Shown here: positions 35,550 to 44,563 of the stretch, one piece after another
Layout: every line of letters starts with the position of its first letter
Numbering within the stretch: position 1 is the first letter of the stretch
Source of the DNA: Brachybacterium equifaecis
GTDB taxonomy: Bacteria > Actinomycetota > Actinomycetes > Actinomycetales > Dermabacteraceae
Reading direction: 5' to 3'
NCBI RefSeq assembly: GCF_023509525.1
Contig: NZ_JAKNCJ010000002.1
Span: 186,001-250,000 of the forward strand
Length of the DNA stretch: 64,000 bases
Position numbers and translations under genes: made by a program
The notes under the pieces: generated by a model
The model's input: the letters and a program-made list of their open reading frames with translations, nothing else
Told to the model about the DNA's origin: nothing
Databases searched by the model: none

Positions 35550-36842
35550 TCAGCTGGACTGCGCGAAGGTGACCTGGAGGGAGAGGGTCTGGCCCTCGCG
35601 CACCACCGTGAGGGTGTGGGTCGAGCCGATCCCGAGGCTGCGCACCACGCCGGTGAGCGCCGAGGCCCCGCTGATCGGCACCCCGTCCAGGTCCGTGATC
35701 AGATCGCCGGCCTGCAGCCCCGCGGCCTCCGCCGCGGAGCCTGCGGTCACCTCTCGGATCTCGGCGCCCTGGAACGTGGCGGCGTTGGCCTGGGCGGTGC
35801 CGTTCTGCGCGTCCACACCGAGAAGAGCGTGGTCGGCCTCCCCCTTCTCCACGAGCTGGTCCACGATCAGCCTCACGGTGTTGGAGGGGATCGCGAAGCC
35901 CAGCCCGATGCTCCCGGCCTGCTGCGTGGTCGAGGAGGCGAAGCTCGCGATCGAGGAGTTGATGCCGATCACTGCGCCGCTCGCGTCCACCAGCGGCCCG
36001 CCGGAGTTGCCCGGGTTGATCGCCGCGTCGGTCTGGAGGGCCGACGTGTAGGCGGCGTCGGATCCGTCGGACTCCTCGCCCTGCGTGGCCACGGGCCTGT
36101 GGACGGCCGAGATGATGCCGGTGGTGACGGTGTTCTCGAGCCCCAGCGGAGTGCCCACGGCCATCACGCTCTGCCCCACGGTGACCTCGTCCGAGTCCCC
36201 GAGCGTCGCCGCGACGAGATCCGCGGGCGGGCTCTGCAGGCGCACGACCGCGAGGTCGGTGGTGGGATCGGTGCCGACGACATCGGCTTCGTACATGCGG
36301 CCGTCGGCCAGGGAGACGGTCACGCTCTGCGCTCCCGCGACGACGTGGTTGTTGGTGATGATCGTGCCGTCCTCGCGGTAGATCACCCCCGTCCCCTCGC
36401 CGGTGCGGCCGGCGGTGGTCACCTGGATCGCGACCGTGCTCGGGGAGATCTCGGCGGCGACCTGCTCCCATCCGGAGCTGGCCGCGTCGAGAGCGGCGGG
36501 GCTCGCGCTCGTCGCGGCGTCGACCTCGTCGGCGCCCGGCGAGGCGGTGCTCGATGGCGCCTGCGGGCCGGGTCCCGTCAGCTGGTCGTAGGCGACGACG
36601 CCGCCGAGCGTGAGGCCGCTGGACAGCAGCATCCCGCCGAGCACGAGCGCGCTCACTCCCGCCCAGCCCGGGCCGCGGCTCTCGCGCGGCGCGACCGGCG
36701 CCGGGCCGAGGCCGATCGGGGACGGGGCCTCGGCGGCTGGCGACTGGTGGGCAGTCGCCTGGTGGGGCGCGCCCCACCACTGCGGATCCTCGTGCGCGGG
36801 GCGCGCAGCGGCCTCGTCATCATGCTGATTCATGGGGGTCAT
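35550..36842 (-). CDS. HtrA-like membrane-anchored serine protease with PDZ domain
   Basis: Envelope protease of the DegP/HtrA family; 430 residues. A Pro/Ala-rich cytoplasmic stretch is followed by a membrane helix at about 62-85 (VSALVLGGMLLSSGLTLGGV), a linker, a trypsin-like domain at about 120-320 and one PDZ domain at about 335-425. The catalytic triad is His in NNHVVAG (about 165), Asp in DPTTDLAVV (about 197) and Ser in GNSGGPLV (about 280). ATG at 36842 overlaps the menD stop (ATGA) and has AAGGAG five nt upstream inside menD, so it is co-translated with menD. Confidence 0.93.
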   Translation of the reverse strand: MTPMNQHDDEAAARPAHEDPQWWGAPHQATAHQSPAAEAPSPIGLGPAPVAPRESRGPGWAGVSALVLGGMLLSSGLTLGGVVAYDQLTGPGPQAPSSTASPGADEVDAATSASPAALDAASSGWEQVAAEISPSTVAIQVTTAGRTGEGTGVIYREDGTIITNNHVVAGAQSVTVSLADGRMYEADVVGTDPTTDLAVVRLQSPPADLVAATLGDSDEVTVGQSVMAVGTPLGLENTVTTGIISAVHRPVATQGEESDGSDAAYTSALQTDAAINPGNSGGPLVDASGAVIGINSSIASFASSTTQQAGSIGLGFAIPSNTVRLIVDQLVEKGEADHALLGVDAQNGTAQANAATFQGAEIREVTAGSAAEAAGLQAGDLITDLDGVPISGASALTGVVRSLGIGSTHTLTVVREGQTLSLQVTFAQSS

Positions 36843-38617
36843 TGCATCTCCTTCGCCCGCGAGGAGCGTTCGGGTGCGCTGGAGGAATCCTGGACGACCA
36901 GCAGGCGTCGGCCTCCGGTGCCGTCCGCCAGCGCGCGCGAGAGCGCGTCGGCGCCCTCGACTCGCAGGGCCTCCACGCCGAGCCCGCGAGCGACGGCGAC
37001 GAGATCCGCCCCGTGCGGGGTCGTGAAGCAGCGCTCGAGCAGGGCCGGATCGGCCTGGCGGTGCTCGAGGGAGCTGAAGATCCGGCCGCCGCCGTCATCG
37101 ACGACGACGATGTCGAGCGCCGGCTCCTGCTCGAGCGGCCCGACGACGAGGCCCGTGAGGTCGTGCAGGGCGGTGACGTCGCCGATCAGCAGGCGCACGC
37201 GGCCGGCAGCGGCAGCGCCGGGACGGCCCGGATCCGACATGCCCGCGGGCGTCGCAGCCTCTGCACCCGCGCGTGCGAGGGCGAGACCGCTGGCGGTGGA
37301 GATCAGGCCGTCGATCCCGGCGAGGCCGCGCGAGGCGAGGATCTCGCCGCGGGCGTCGCCCGCATGCTGCTCGAGGTCCCGGATCAGCGAGCTCGATCCC
37401 AGCACGAGGGCGTCGGCCTCCCCGGTCGCATCCCAGACGGCGAGCGCGGCGCGGGTCTGCCAGGGCAGAGCCTCCGTCTCGCGCGGCTGCTGCGCCGCGC
37501 GGGCGGCGCGGTGCCACTGCTCGAGGTACGCGGCGCGATCCTCGCGGTCGGCCTCGGTCGCCGCGGTGATCGCGGGGACGATGAGGTGAGCACGACGGGA
37601 GGGATCGGCCCAGGCGGCGCCGGGCGCGGGATCGACGATCACGATCTCGGTGCTCTCGGCTCCGAGCAGCGATCCGAGCACGGCGCGCGAGAGCGTCGGA
37701 TGGCCGAAGACGATCGCCAGCTCCGGGCGCAGCGCCGCGAGGTCGCCGTCGGCCGCGGCGCTCATCACCGCGGAGAGCAGCGCCGGATAGCCGGGGATCG
37801 CGCAGTCGCCGCCGCGCGCGCCCGAGCTGGGCTCCGCGAACAGGGGCAGGCGATGGGCCTCGGCGAAGTCACGGGCGGCGCGGCCCGCCTGGTCCCCGGC
37901 GACGACGACCGTGCGGGAGCGCAGCGCGAGGGGGACGGCGGGAAGCGCCGGCGGCAGCGGGCGGTGCGCGAGCGGGATCCGGGGGGCGTCGGCGGGCTCC
38001 GAACCGCCTCCCGGCACCGCGCCGCCGGCGGGGACGAGGGGGTCGCGGAAGCCGAGGTTCACGTGCACCGGCCCGGGCAGCTCCGCGGCCGCGGCCGCGA
38101 ACGCGCGCGCGAGGGTGCTGACGGCCGTGCGCAGCTCGACCTCGCTCGCCTGCGTGCGCGCGGGCGCCGGGAGGTCGGCGCTGAACCCCACCGCCGACCC
38201 GTACAGCCCCACCTGGTCGGCGGCCTGGTTCGCGCCGACGCCGCGCAGCTCGGCAGGGCGGTCCGCGGTGAGCACGAGCAGCGGGATCCGGCCGTGGTGC
38301 GCCTCGAGCACGGCCGCGTGCAGGTGCGCGGCGGCCGTGCCGGAGGTCGTGATGACGACGCCCGGCCGCGAGGGATCCGCGCGGGAGATGCCGAGGGCGG
38401 TGAAGGCCGCGGCGCGCTCGTCGATGCGCACGTGCACGCGCAGCACGCCGGCCACCTGCGGATCCTGCAGCGCGTAGACCAGCGGGGCGGAGCGCGAGCC
38501 GGGGCTCAGCACCACGTCGCGCACGCCGAGAGCGGCGAGCGCCCGCCAGATCGCGACGGCCTCGTCGACGGCGCCGGAGCCGGTGGGTTCGGGGGCCGGG
38601 ATGCTGGAGGGCTGCAT
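36839..38617 (-). CDS. menD: SEPHCHC synthase
   Basis: Thiamine-diphosphate enzyme joining isochorismate and 2-oxoglutarate in menaquinone synthesis; 592 residues. Motifs: VVLSPGSRSAPLVYAL near residue 35, ITTSGTAAAHLHAAVLEAHH, LLVLTADRPAELRGVGANQ, and the C-terminal ThDP region DVTALHDLTGL with VVVDDGGGRIFSSLEH. The ATG at 38617 is set by a -10-like TAGCCT ending 7 nt before it (leaderless); the frame is open 48 codons further but without signals. The 3' end overlaps the HtrA gene. Confidence 0.94.
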   Translation of the reverse strand: MQPSSIPAPEPTGSGAVDEAVAIWRALAALGVRDVVLSPGSRSAPLVYALQDPQVAGVLRVHVRIDERAAAFTALGISRADPSRPGVVITTSGTAAAHLHAAVLEAHHGRIPLLVLTADRPAELRGVGANQAADQVGLYGSAVGFSADLPAPARTQASEVELRTAVSTLARAFAAAAAELPGPVHVNLGFRDPLVPAGGAVPGGGSEPADAPRIPLAHRPLPPALPAVPLALRSRTVVVAGDQAGRAARDFAEAHRLPLFAEPSSGARGGDCAIPGYPALLSAVMSAAADGDLAALRPELAIVFGHPTLSRAVLGSLLGAESTEIVIVDPAPGAAWADPSRRAHLIVPAITAATEADREDRAAYLEQWHRAARAAQQPRETEALPWQTRAALAVWDATGEADALVLGSSSLIRDLEQHAGDARGEILASRGLAGIDGLISTASGLALARAGAEAATPAGMSDPGRPGAAAAGRVRLLIGDVTALHDLTGLVVGPLEQEPALDIVVVDDGGGRIFSSLEHRQADPALLERCFTTPHGADLVAVARGLGVEALRVEGADALSRALADGTGGRRLLVVQDSSSAPERSSRAKEMQ

Positions 38618-38690
38618 GGAGCCAAGGCTAGCTTCGGTCACGGAGATGGCCTCGGTTCTGGCCTGGATCGAGCCGATCCGTCGCAGGCTC

Positions 38691-39710
38691 TCAGCCGAGC
38701 AGGGCGGCGCACTCCTCGAGCCGCACCTGCCAGCGACGGGCCAGGTCGGCTCCTGCCGCATGGCGCTGGAGCAGGTCGTCGTCGGGCTCGGGCCGCTGCG
38801 CGGGGATCTCGCCGTTCTTCGCGCGCAATGGGGCGGTCACGAGGTCGCCGGTCAGCAGCACCCCGGTGGCGAGTCCGCAGGCGTGCTCGAGATCCGGGAG
38901 CGCGGCGGCGAGGGCGAGGCCGGCGCTCAGCCCGATGCTCGTCTCCAGGGCGCTGGAGACGATGACCGGAAGTCCTGCCTGCTCTGCGAGCTCGAGGCAG
39001 CGCTGCACCCCGCCGAGAGGCTGGACCTTCATCACCAGCAGATCCGCCGCGCCGGCCCGGGCGACGCGCAGCGGGTCCTCGGCGCGGCGCACGGACTCAT
39101 CGGCGGCGAGGGGGACGGCGACCGCCCGGCGCACGGCGGCCATGTCCTCGAGCGAGGCGACGGGCTGCTCGACGTACTCGAGGCCCCCCGCTGCCGCATC
39201 GAGCAGCGGGATCGCGGCGATCGCCTCATCCCGGTCCCAAGCGCCGTTCGCATCGATCCGGATGCGGCCGCCCGGGCCCAGCGCGTCGCGCACCGCTTCC
39301 AGGCGCTCGGCGTCCTCGGCGAGAGTCGACCCGGGATCGGCGACCTTCACCTTCGCCGTGCTCGCCCCGCCCACGCGCGCGATGCGGTGGGCGAGTGCGG
39401 GCTGGATCACAGGGATGGTCGCGTTCACGGGCACCGTCTCGCGGACGGCGGCGGGGCGCGGGGCGGTGGCGTCGGCGAGCGCGGCGCGCAGCCAGGCGGA
39501 GGACTCCTGCGCGGCGTAGTCCCAGAACGGCGAGAACTCCGCCCAGCCCTCGGACCCGTGCAGGAGCACGCCGTCGCGCTCCTCGATGCCGCGGAAGCGC
39601 ATGGTCATCGGGATGGTGAACGCGCAGGCGCGGTCGATGCCGAGCTCGCGCAGGGAGCTCGGGACTTCGAGGGCTCCGGGAGCAGAGGGGGCGGAGGGGG
39701 CTGTGCTCAC
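38691..39710 (-). CDS. menC: o-Succinylbenzoate synthase
   Basis: Enolase-superfamily dehydratase giving o-succinylbenzoate in menaquinone synthesis; 339 residues. The catalytic lysine lies in AKVKVAD near 121, and the metal ligands are Asp in DANGAWDRDEA (about 151), Glu in EYVEQPV (about 178) and Asp in LAADESVRR (about 203). The second-lysine region is LLVMKVQPLGG. The GTG start overlaps the stop of the upstream peroxidase gene (GTGA). It lies 73 nt upstream of menD and on the same strand. Confidence 0.92.
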   Translation of the reverse strand: MSTAPSAPSAPGALEVPSSLRELGIDRACAFTIPMTMRFRGIEERDGVLLHGSEGWAEFSPFWDYAAQESSAWLRAALADATAPRPAAVRETVPVNATIPVIQPALAHRIARVGGASTAKVKVADPGSTLAEDAERLEAVRDALGPGGRIRIDANGAWDRDEAIAAIPLLDAAAGGLEYVEQPVASLEDMAAVRRAVAVPLAADESVRRAEDPLRVARAGAADLLVMKVQPLGGVQRCLELAEQAGLPVIVSSALETSIGLSAGLALAAALPDLEHACGLATGVLLTGDLVTAPLRAKNGEIPAQRPEPDDDLLQRHAAGADLARRWQVRLEECAALLG

Positions 39711-40186
39711 GCGAGCGCAGCCTCGACGGCTCCGCGCAGATCAGCGGGCTCGGTGCGGGGGCTGAAGCGCTCGATCACCTGACCGTCGGCATCGAGGAGG
39801 AACTTCGCGAAGTTCCATTCGACGTCGGGCCCGTCGGCCCCGGGCTTCTCCTGCTCCATCCATGCCCACAGCGGGTGCGCATTCTCGCCGTTGACCTCGA
39901 CCTTGGCGAGCACGGGGAAGGTCACGCCGTACTCGGTGCGGCAGAAGGTCACGGCCTCCTCGTCGGTGCCGGGCATCTGCCCGCCGAACTGGTCGCAGGG
40001 GAAGCCGATGATGCGCAGCCCGCGCTCCTCGTACTCCTCCTGGAGAGCCTGCAGCCCGTCGAGCTGCGGGGTGAGACCGCACTTGGAGGCCAGGTTCACC
40101 ACCAGCGTCGCCTTCCCGGCGAGATCTGCGAGCGAGACCTCCTCGCCCTCGGCGGTGCGTGCGGTGAAGTGCTGCAGGCGGGTCAT
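39707..40186 (-). CDS. Glutathione peroxidase-like thiol peroxidase
   Basis: Thioredoxin-fold peroxidase of the Gpx/BsaA family; 159 residues, cytoplasmic. The peroxidatic cysteine is C36 in NLASKCGLTPQ; the resolving-type segment IIGFPCDQFGGQMPG and the partner Trp/Asn in VEWNFAKFL are present. Cys replaces selenocysteine, as in bacterial enzymes that use thioredoxin. ATG at 40186 has AGAGGA upstream, and a TACCCT box about 35 nt further up may be its -10. It is the first gene of the coupled unit gpx-menC. Confidence 0.92.
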   Translation of the reverse strand: MTRLQHFTARTAEGEEVSLADLAGKATLVVNLASKCGLTPQLDGLQALQEEYEERGLRIIGFPCDQFGGQMPGTDEEAVTFCRTEYGVTFPVLAKVEVNGENAHPLWAWMEQEKPGADGPDVEWNFAKFLLDADGQVIERFSPRTEPADLRGAVEAALA

Positions 40187-40286
40187 GGCGGGTCCTCTCG
40201 GAGGGGTGCGGATGCGGACAGGGTAGTCAGCCCAGCTGGCGGAAATCTCCGTGACCTCGAGCGCCCGGCCTCGGACAATGGGTCCT

Positions 40287-40877
40287 ATGGCTCCTCCCCG
40301 CGGCACCGCCGATACCTTCTGGCAGCTGCGCCCAGTGCGCGACGATGCGGCTGAGGCCGCCGCGATCCTGGACGCCTTCGCGTCCGCCCCGGACATGGCG
40401 CGGCAGGGCGATGTCACCGATGCAGAGTCTGCCCGGACCTATCTGGCCTGGCTCACCGGCAAGGGGCAGGTCTCGACCGCTCTCGTCGATGGCGAGGACC
40501 GCATGGTCGGGCTCGTCGGCCTCGTCGTGGACGAGCAGAACCGCACGGGATGGATGCACTACTGGCTCCGCGCGGAGCATCGGGGAGCGGGGCTCATGGC
40601 CCGGGCTGCGGCGACCGTCGCGAACCGGGCGCTGCGTCCTGGCGAGGAGGGCGGCTTCGGGCTCGAGCGGCTCGAGCTCGGCCACCGGGTGAACAACCCC
40701 GCCTCCGGCGCGGTCGCCCGGGCGGCGGGTTTCGTCCACGAGGGCACGGAGCGGGCGAAGTTCCTCATCGACGGCGAGCGCATCGACGTGCTCACCTACG
40801 GGCGGCTGCGCGAGGATCCGGTGCCGGAGACTGCGGAGCTGCCGTGGCAGACGGGCAGTGGCGCTCCGCTCCCGTGA
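40287..40877 (+). CDS. GNAT-family N-acetyltransferase
   Basis: 196 residues, resembling RimL-type acetyltransferases that modify protein N-termini or small amines. Visible are the central strand GLVGLVVDEQNRTGWMHYWL, the acetyl-CoA loop region EHRGAGLMARAA, and the late VNNPASGAVARAAGFVHEG, typical of the family. The substrate is unknown. A -10-like GACAAT ends 7 nt before ATG at 40287, predicting a leaderless mRNA. It is divergent from the peroxidase gene and just upstream of menB. Confidence 0.85.
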   Translation: MAPPRGTADTFWQLRPVRDDAAEAAAILDAFASAPDMARQGDVTDAESARTYLAWLTGKGQVSTALVDGEDRMVGLVGLVVDEQNRTGWMHYWLRAEHRGAGLMARAAATVANRALRPGEEGGFGLERLELGHRVNNPASGAVARAAGFVHEGTERAKFLIDGERIDVLTYGRLREDPVPETAELPWQTGSGAPLP

Positions 40878-40929
40878 GCGGCCTCGGGCACCGGTCTCGT
40901 CTGTCGGCGCGGCCGCATACCCTGAACGC

Positions 40930-41913
40930 ATGGCTGATGCACCCGCGCACGATGCGCGTCTCCCCCGCCAGGTCTCCGACACCTTCGACCCCTCGCGCTG
41001 GCGCGAGATCGGCGAGGCCGAGCTCGGGGGCCCCGCCTTCACCGACATCACCTACCACCGCGCCGTGGACCGCAGTGATCCGTCGGCCCCCCGGGATCTG
41101 CCGTGCGTGCGCATCGCCTTCGACCGGCCCGAGGTGCGCAACGCCTTCCGCCCGCACACGGTCGACGAGCTCTACCGGGCGATGGACCACGCGCGACTGG
41201 ACACCGGTGTCGGCACGATTCTGCTGACGGGCAACGGCCCTGCGCCGAAGGACGGCGTGCACGCCTTCTGCTCGGGCGGCGATCAGCGCATCCGCGGCCG
41301 CTCCGGCTACCAGTACGCCGAGGGCGAGACAGCTTCCAGCGTGCAGCCCGGCCAGGCAGGGCGCCTGCACATCCTGGAGGTGCAGCGCCTGATCCGCACG
41401 ATGGGCAAGGTCGTCATCGCGGTCGTCAACGGCTGGGCGGCCGGCGGCGGGCACTCCCTGCACGTCGTCGCCGACCTCTCGATCGCCTCGCGCGAGCACG
41501 CGCGCTTCAAGCAGACCGACGCGAACGTCGGCTCCTTCGACGGCGGCTACGGCTCCGCCTATCTCGCCAAGCAGGTCGGCCAGAAGCGCGCCCGCGAGAT
41601 CTTCTTCCTCGCCGAGGAGTACTCCGCGCAGGACGCCTACGACTGGGGCGGGGTGAACCGGGTCGTCGATCACGCGGATCTCGAGGACGAGGCGCTCGCG
41701 ATGGCGGCGACGATCGCGACGAAGTCCCCGCAGGCGATCCGCATGCTGAAGTTCGCCTTCAACCTCACCGACGACGGCCTCATGGGCCAGCAGGTCTTCG
41801 CCGGGGAGGCGACGCGCCTGGCCTACATGACCGACGAGGCCGTCGAGGGCCGCGATGCCTTCCTCGGCAAGCGCGACCCCGACTGGTCCGCCTTCCCGCA
41901 CCCGCAGGGATGA
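40930..41913 (+). CDS. menB: 1,4-Dihydroxy-2-naphthoyl-CoA synthase
   Basis: Crotonase-fold ring-closing enzyme of menaquinone synthesis; 327 residues, slightly long through its N-terminus. Motifs: FDRPEVRNAFRPHTVDEL, FCSGGDQRIRG, VNGWAAGGGHSLHVVADL and FKQTDANVGSFDGGYGS, which together are specific for MenB among crotonases. A TACCCT box ends 6 nt before ATG at 40930 (leaderless). The stop overlaps the start of menE (ATGA). Confidence 0.95.
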   Translation: MADAPAHDARLPRQVSDTFDPSRWREIGEAELGGPAFTDITYHRAVDRSDPSAPRDLPCVRIAFDRPEVRNAFRPHTVDELYRAMDHARLDTGVGTILLTGNGPAPKDGVHAFCSGGDQRIRGRSGYQYAEGETASSVQPGQAGRLHILEVQRLIRTMGKVVIAVVNGWAAGGGHSLHVVADLSIASREHARFKQTDANVGSFDGGYGSAYLAKQVGQKRAREIFFLAEEYSAQDAYDWGGVNRVVDHADLEDEALAMAATIATKSPQAIRMLKFAFNLTDDGLMGQQVFAGEATRLAYMTDEAVEGRDAFLGKRDPDWSAFPHPQG

Positions 41914-43250
41914 GCGGCCCCGCCGAGATGGACGGGAACTGGCTGCGGCCGCAGCCCTGGGACGGCTCCCCCGCGTCTCTCGCCTCCCACATCGAGGCGA
42001 TCGGCCACATGATGGCGGGCCGCGGCCGCGTGTGGCTCGGGCCGTTCGACCCGCCGGCTGAGCTCCCGCACGGCTTCGAGGGGACTGCGCTGGTGGTGCC
42101 GACGTCCGGCTCCACCGGTCGCGCGAAGGCCGTCGCCCATCTGCTGCGCACGCTGCTCGCCTCGCAGGATGCGACCGCCGCGCTCTTCGCGGCCGACGGC
42201 ACCGCTCCGGATTCCGCAGGGCACGGCTTCTGGCTCCCCTTCCTGCCGCCGACGCACATCGCCGGCGTGCAGGTCATCGCTCGCGCGCACCGCGCGGCGC
42301 AGGTGCTCGGGCTGCCGCGCGCTCCCCTGCCGGAGCTGCTGCCGAACCTGTCCGCGCACTTCGACTCCGCCGCTTTCGTGCGCGTGGCGGTCCCCGCGCT
42401 CGAGGAGGCCTCGGCGCTGGGCCTGCCCGCTCTCACGTCGCTCGTGCCCACCCAGCTGCAGCGCATCGTCGCCGACGCCTCGGCCGACGGGCTGAGGGCC
42501 CGCCGCCTGCTCTCCCGCTTCGCCGCCGTGCTCGTCGGCGGCGCCGCGACCGCTCCGGACGTGCTGGGCCGTGCCCGCGCCGCTCGCGCGCGTGTGCGCA
42601 CCACCTACGGCTCTTCCGAGACCGCGGGCGGCTGCGTCTACGACGGGCAGGCGCTGACGGGCGTGGAGCTGTCGGTGATCGACGCGATGACCCGGCTCCC
42701 GATGCCCAGCGGCGAGGGCCGCCTGCAGATCAGCGCCCCGAGCCTCGCCACCGGGTACCTGCTGCCGGACGGGTCCGCGGCGCCGCTGGACTGCGAGAGC
42801 GGCAGTGCGGATGGAAGCGGGGGCAGTGCGGGCACCCTCCTCACCTCCGACCTCGCGGAGATCTCGGCCGACGGCACGCTGCGGGTGATCGGCCGGGCCG
42901 ATGACGTGATCGTCAGCGGCGGGAAGAAGATCGTCCCCCAGGACGTCGAGCGGGCGATCGAGCGCTCCCTCATGCTGCGCGGCGTCGTCACCGACGCGGT
43001 GGTCGTCGGCGTGCCGGACGCCGAGTGGGGCGAGCGCATCGAGGCGCTCGTCGTCGCGGACCCGTCGGCCCTCGCGGTGGAGGTCCCAGCGCTCGTGCGC
43101 GCGGCGCTGCGCACCACGCAGGTGCCCGCCCACGAGATCCCGCGCGCCGTGCACGTGGTCGAGGAGCTGCCGCGGCTGGGGATCGGTAAGGTGGATCGGT
43201 CCGCCGCCACCCGGATCGCCTCCGAGCGCTCCGGCCCTGCGCGAGACTGA
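41910..43250 (+). CDS. menE: o-Succinylbenzoate-CoA ligase
   Basis: AMP-forming acyl-CoA ligase; 446 residues, shorter than the usual 480-550. The phosphate loop VPTSGSTGRAKAVAH lies at about 63-77, the adenylation motif TTYGSSETAGGCVYDG near 232, and the hinge GRADDVIVSGGKKIVPQDVE near 332. The C-terminal lysine is in GIGKVDRSAA. The N-terminal subdomain is reduced, a trait shared by several actinobacterial MenE. It is translationally coupled to menB. Confidence 0.92.
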   Translation: MSGPAEMDGNWLRPQPWDGSPASLASHIEAIGHMMAGRGRVWLGPFDPPAELPHGFEGTALVVPTSGSTGRAKAVAHLLRTLLASQDATAALFAADGTAPDSAGHGFWLPFLPPTHIAGVQVIARAHRAAQVLGLPRAPLPELLPNLSAHFDSAAFVRVAVPALEEASALGLPALTSLVPTQLQRIVADASADGLRARRLLSRFAAVLVGGAATAPDVLGRARAARARVRTTYGSSETAGGCVYDGQALTGVELSVIDAMTRLPMPSGEGRLQISAPSLATGYLLPDGSAAPLDCESGSADGSGGSAGTLLTSDLAEISADGTLRVIGRADDVIVSGGKKIVPQDVERAIERSLMLRGVVTDAVVVGVPDAEWGERIEALVVADPSALAVEVPALVRAALRTTQVPAHEIPRAVHVVEELPRLGIGKVDRSAATRIASERSGPARD

Positions 43251-43335
43251 TCCTGCGAGCGGGATGCCCGCCTCCGGCTCCCGCGAGCCGATTCCGGCGG
43301 CGCCTGCCCGCTCCCTGCTGTCGAAAGGCTCCACC

Positions 43336-44217
43336 GTGGCCACGCTGTCCCAATGGGTCCAGGGCGCCCGTCCCCGCACCCTGCCCGCCGCCATCGCTCC
43401 CGTCGCCGCCGGCACGGGCGCCGCGATCTGGGACGCCGGGTTCGATGCCGGGATCGTGATCCCCCGGGCCCTGCTCGCCCTCGGCGTGTCCCTGGCCCTG
43501 CAGATCGGCGTCAACTTCGCCAACGACTACTCCGACGGCATCCGCGGCACGGACGACGACCGCGTCGGCCCCTTCCGCCTCACCGGGTCGAAAGCCGCAT
43601 CCCCTGCTGCGGTGAAGCGCGCCGCGATCGGCTCCCTCGCGGTCGGCGGGCTGCTCGGGCTGATCCTCATCGCGATCGCCGGGATCTGGTGGACCCTGAT
43701 CGTCGGCGCCGCGGCGATCGCCGCCGCCTGGTTCTACACCGGCGGGAAGAAGCCCTACGGCTACCTCGGCCTCGGTGAGCTGATGGTGCTGGTGTTCTTC
43801 GGCCTGGTCGCCGTGAACGGCACGGCCTACGCGATCACCGGGCGCATCACCTGGGTCTCGGTGCTCGCGTCGCTCGCGATCGGCCTGCTGGCGGTCGCGA
43901 TCATGCTGACGAACAACCTGCGCGACCTCCCCAAGGACGCTCTGGTCGGCAAGAACACCCTGCCCGTGCGTCTCGGGGATCGCGGCACGCGGCTGCTGTA
44001 TGCGGCGTGCGTGCTGGTGCCGTTCGTGCTCGCGCTCGTGATCGCGGTCGTCCAGTGGCCGGTGCTCATCGTGCTGCTCGCCCTGCCGCTCGCCATCATC
44101 CCGCTGCGGATCGTGCGGGGCGGCGCGCAGGGCCTCGAGCTGATCCCGGTGCTCGGCGCGACCGGGCGCCTCGAGCTGGTGTACTCGCTGCTCTTGCTGA
44201 TCGGCCTGACGGTCTGA
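43336..44217 (+). CDS. menA: 1,4-Dihydroxy-2-naphthoate polyprenyltransferase
   Basis: Integral membrane UbiA-family prenyltransferase attaching the isoprenoid chain to DHNA; 293 residues with about eight or nine helices. The first Asp-rich motif is NFANDYSDGIRGTDDDRVGP near residue 65 and the second is LTNNLRDLPKDALVGKNTLP near 195. GTG at 43336 with GAAAGG upstream is preferred; an ATG at 43264 in frame is the alternative. It follows menE by 85 nt. The last step, MenG/UbiE, is not in the window. Confidence 0.92.
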   Translation: MATLSQWVQGARPRTLPAAIAPVAAGTGAAIWDAGFDAGIVIPRALLALGVSLALQIGVNFANDYSDGIRGTDDDRVGPFRLTGSKAASPAAVKRAAIGSLAVGGLLGLILIAIAGIWWTLIVGAAAIAAAWFYTGGKKPYGYLGLGELMVLVFFGLVAVNGTAYAITGRITWVSVLASLAIGLLAVAIMLTNNLRDLPKDALVGKNTLPVRLGDRGTRLLYAACVLVPFVLALVIAVVQWPVLIVLLALPLAIIPLRIVRGGAQGLELIPVLGATGRLELVYSLLLLIGLTV

Positions 44218-44232
44218 GAGGTTCTTCCGGGC

Positions 44233-44505
44233 TCAGCCCCGGGGCTCGTCCAGGAGGGAATCCTCCTCGTCGGCGTCCTCATCGCGCACGGGGCCGCGGC
44301 GCGCGCGGCGGGCCTCGTCGGCCTCCTGCAGACGCAGCGCAGCGCGGCGGCGCGGGCGATCCAGCAGCAGGAACGAGAGCATCATCGCGATCAGCACCGC
44401 GAGCACCCCGCCCAGCAGCATCCCGAATCCCAGCTGCATCAGCACCCACCACAGTGCCAGCAGGATCACGACGCGCAGCAGGGAGTAGAGGAGGAGGTCT
44501 CGCAT
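44233..44505 (-). CDS. DUF4229-type small membrane protein
   Basis: 90 residues: two membrane helices at about 4-22 (LLLYSLLRVVILLALWWVLM) and 28-48, then a charged Arg/Glu-rich tail. It resembles the DUF4229 family that sits beside menA in many actinobacteria; the function is unknown. ATG at 44505 is leaderless by a TACGCT box 6 nt upstream. It is convergent with menA and divergent from the alarmone synthetase gene. Confidence 0.7.
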   Translation of the reverse strand: MRDLLLYSLLRVVILLALWWVLMQLGFGMLLGGVLAVLIAMMLSFLLLDRPRRRAALRLQEADEARRARRGPVRDEDADEEDSLLDEPRG

Positions 44506-44563
44506 CGCTCCAGCGTAGTGGGCGCGGCTGACGGTCCCAGGCGGGCGGGGAATACTGCCGGGC

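Noticed and set aside
36842-38965. Long plus-strand frame opposite menD
   Set aside because: Composition shadow of menD; no start signals and no domain features.
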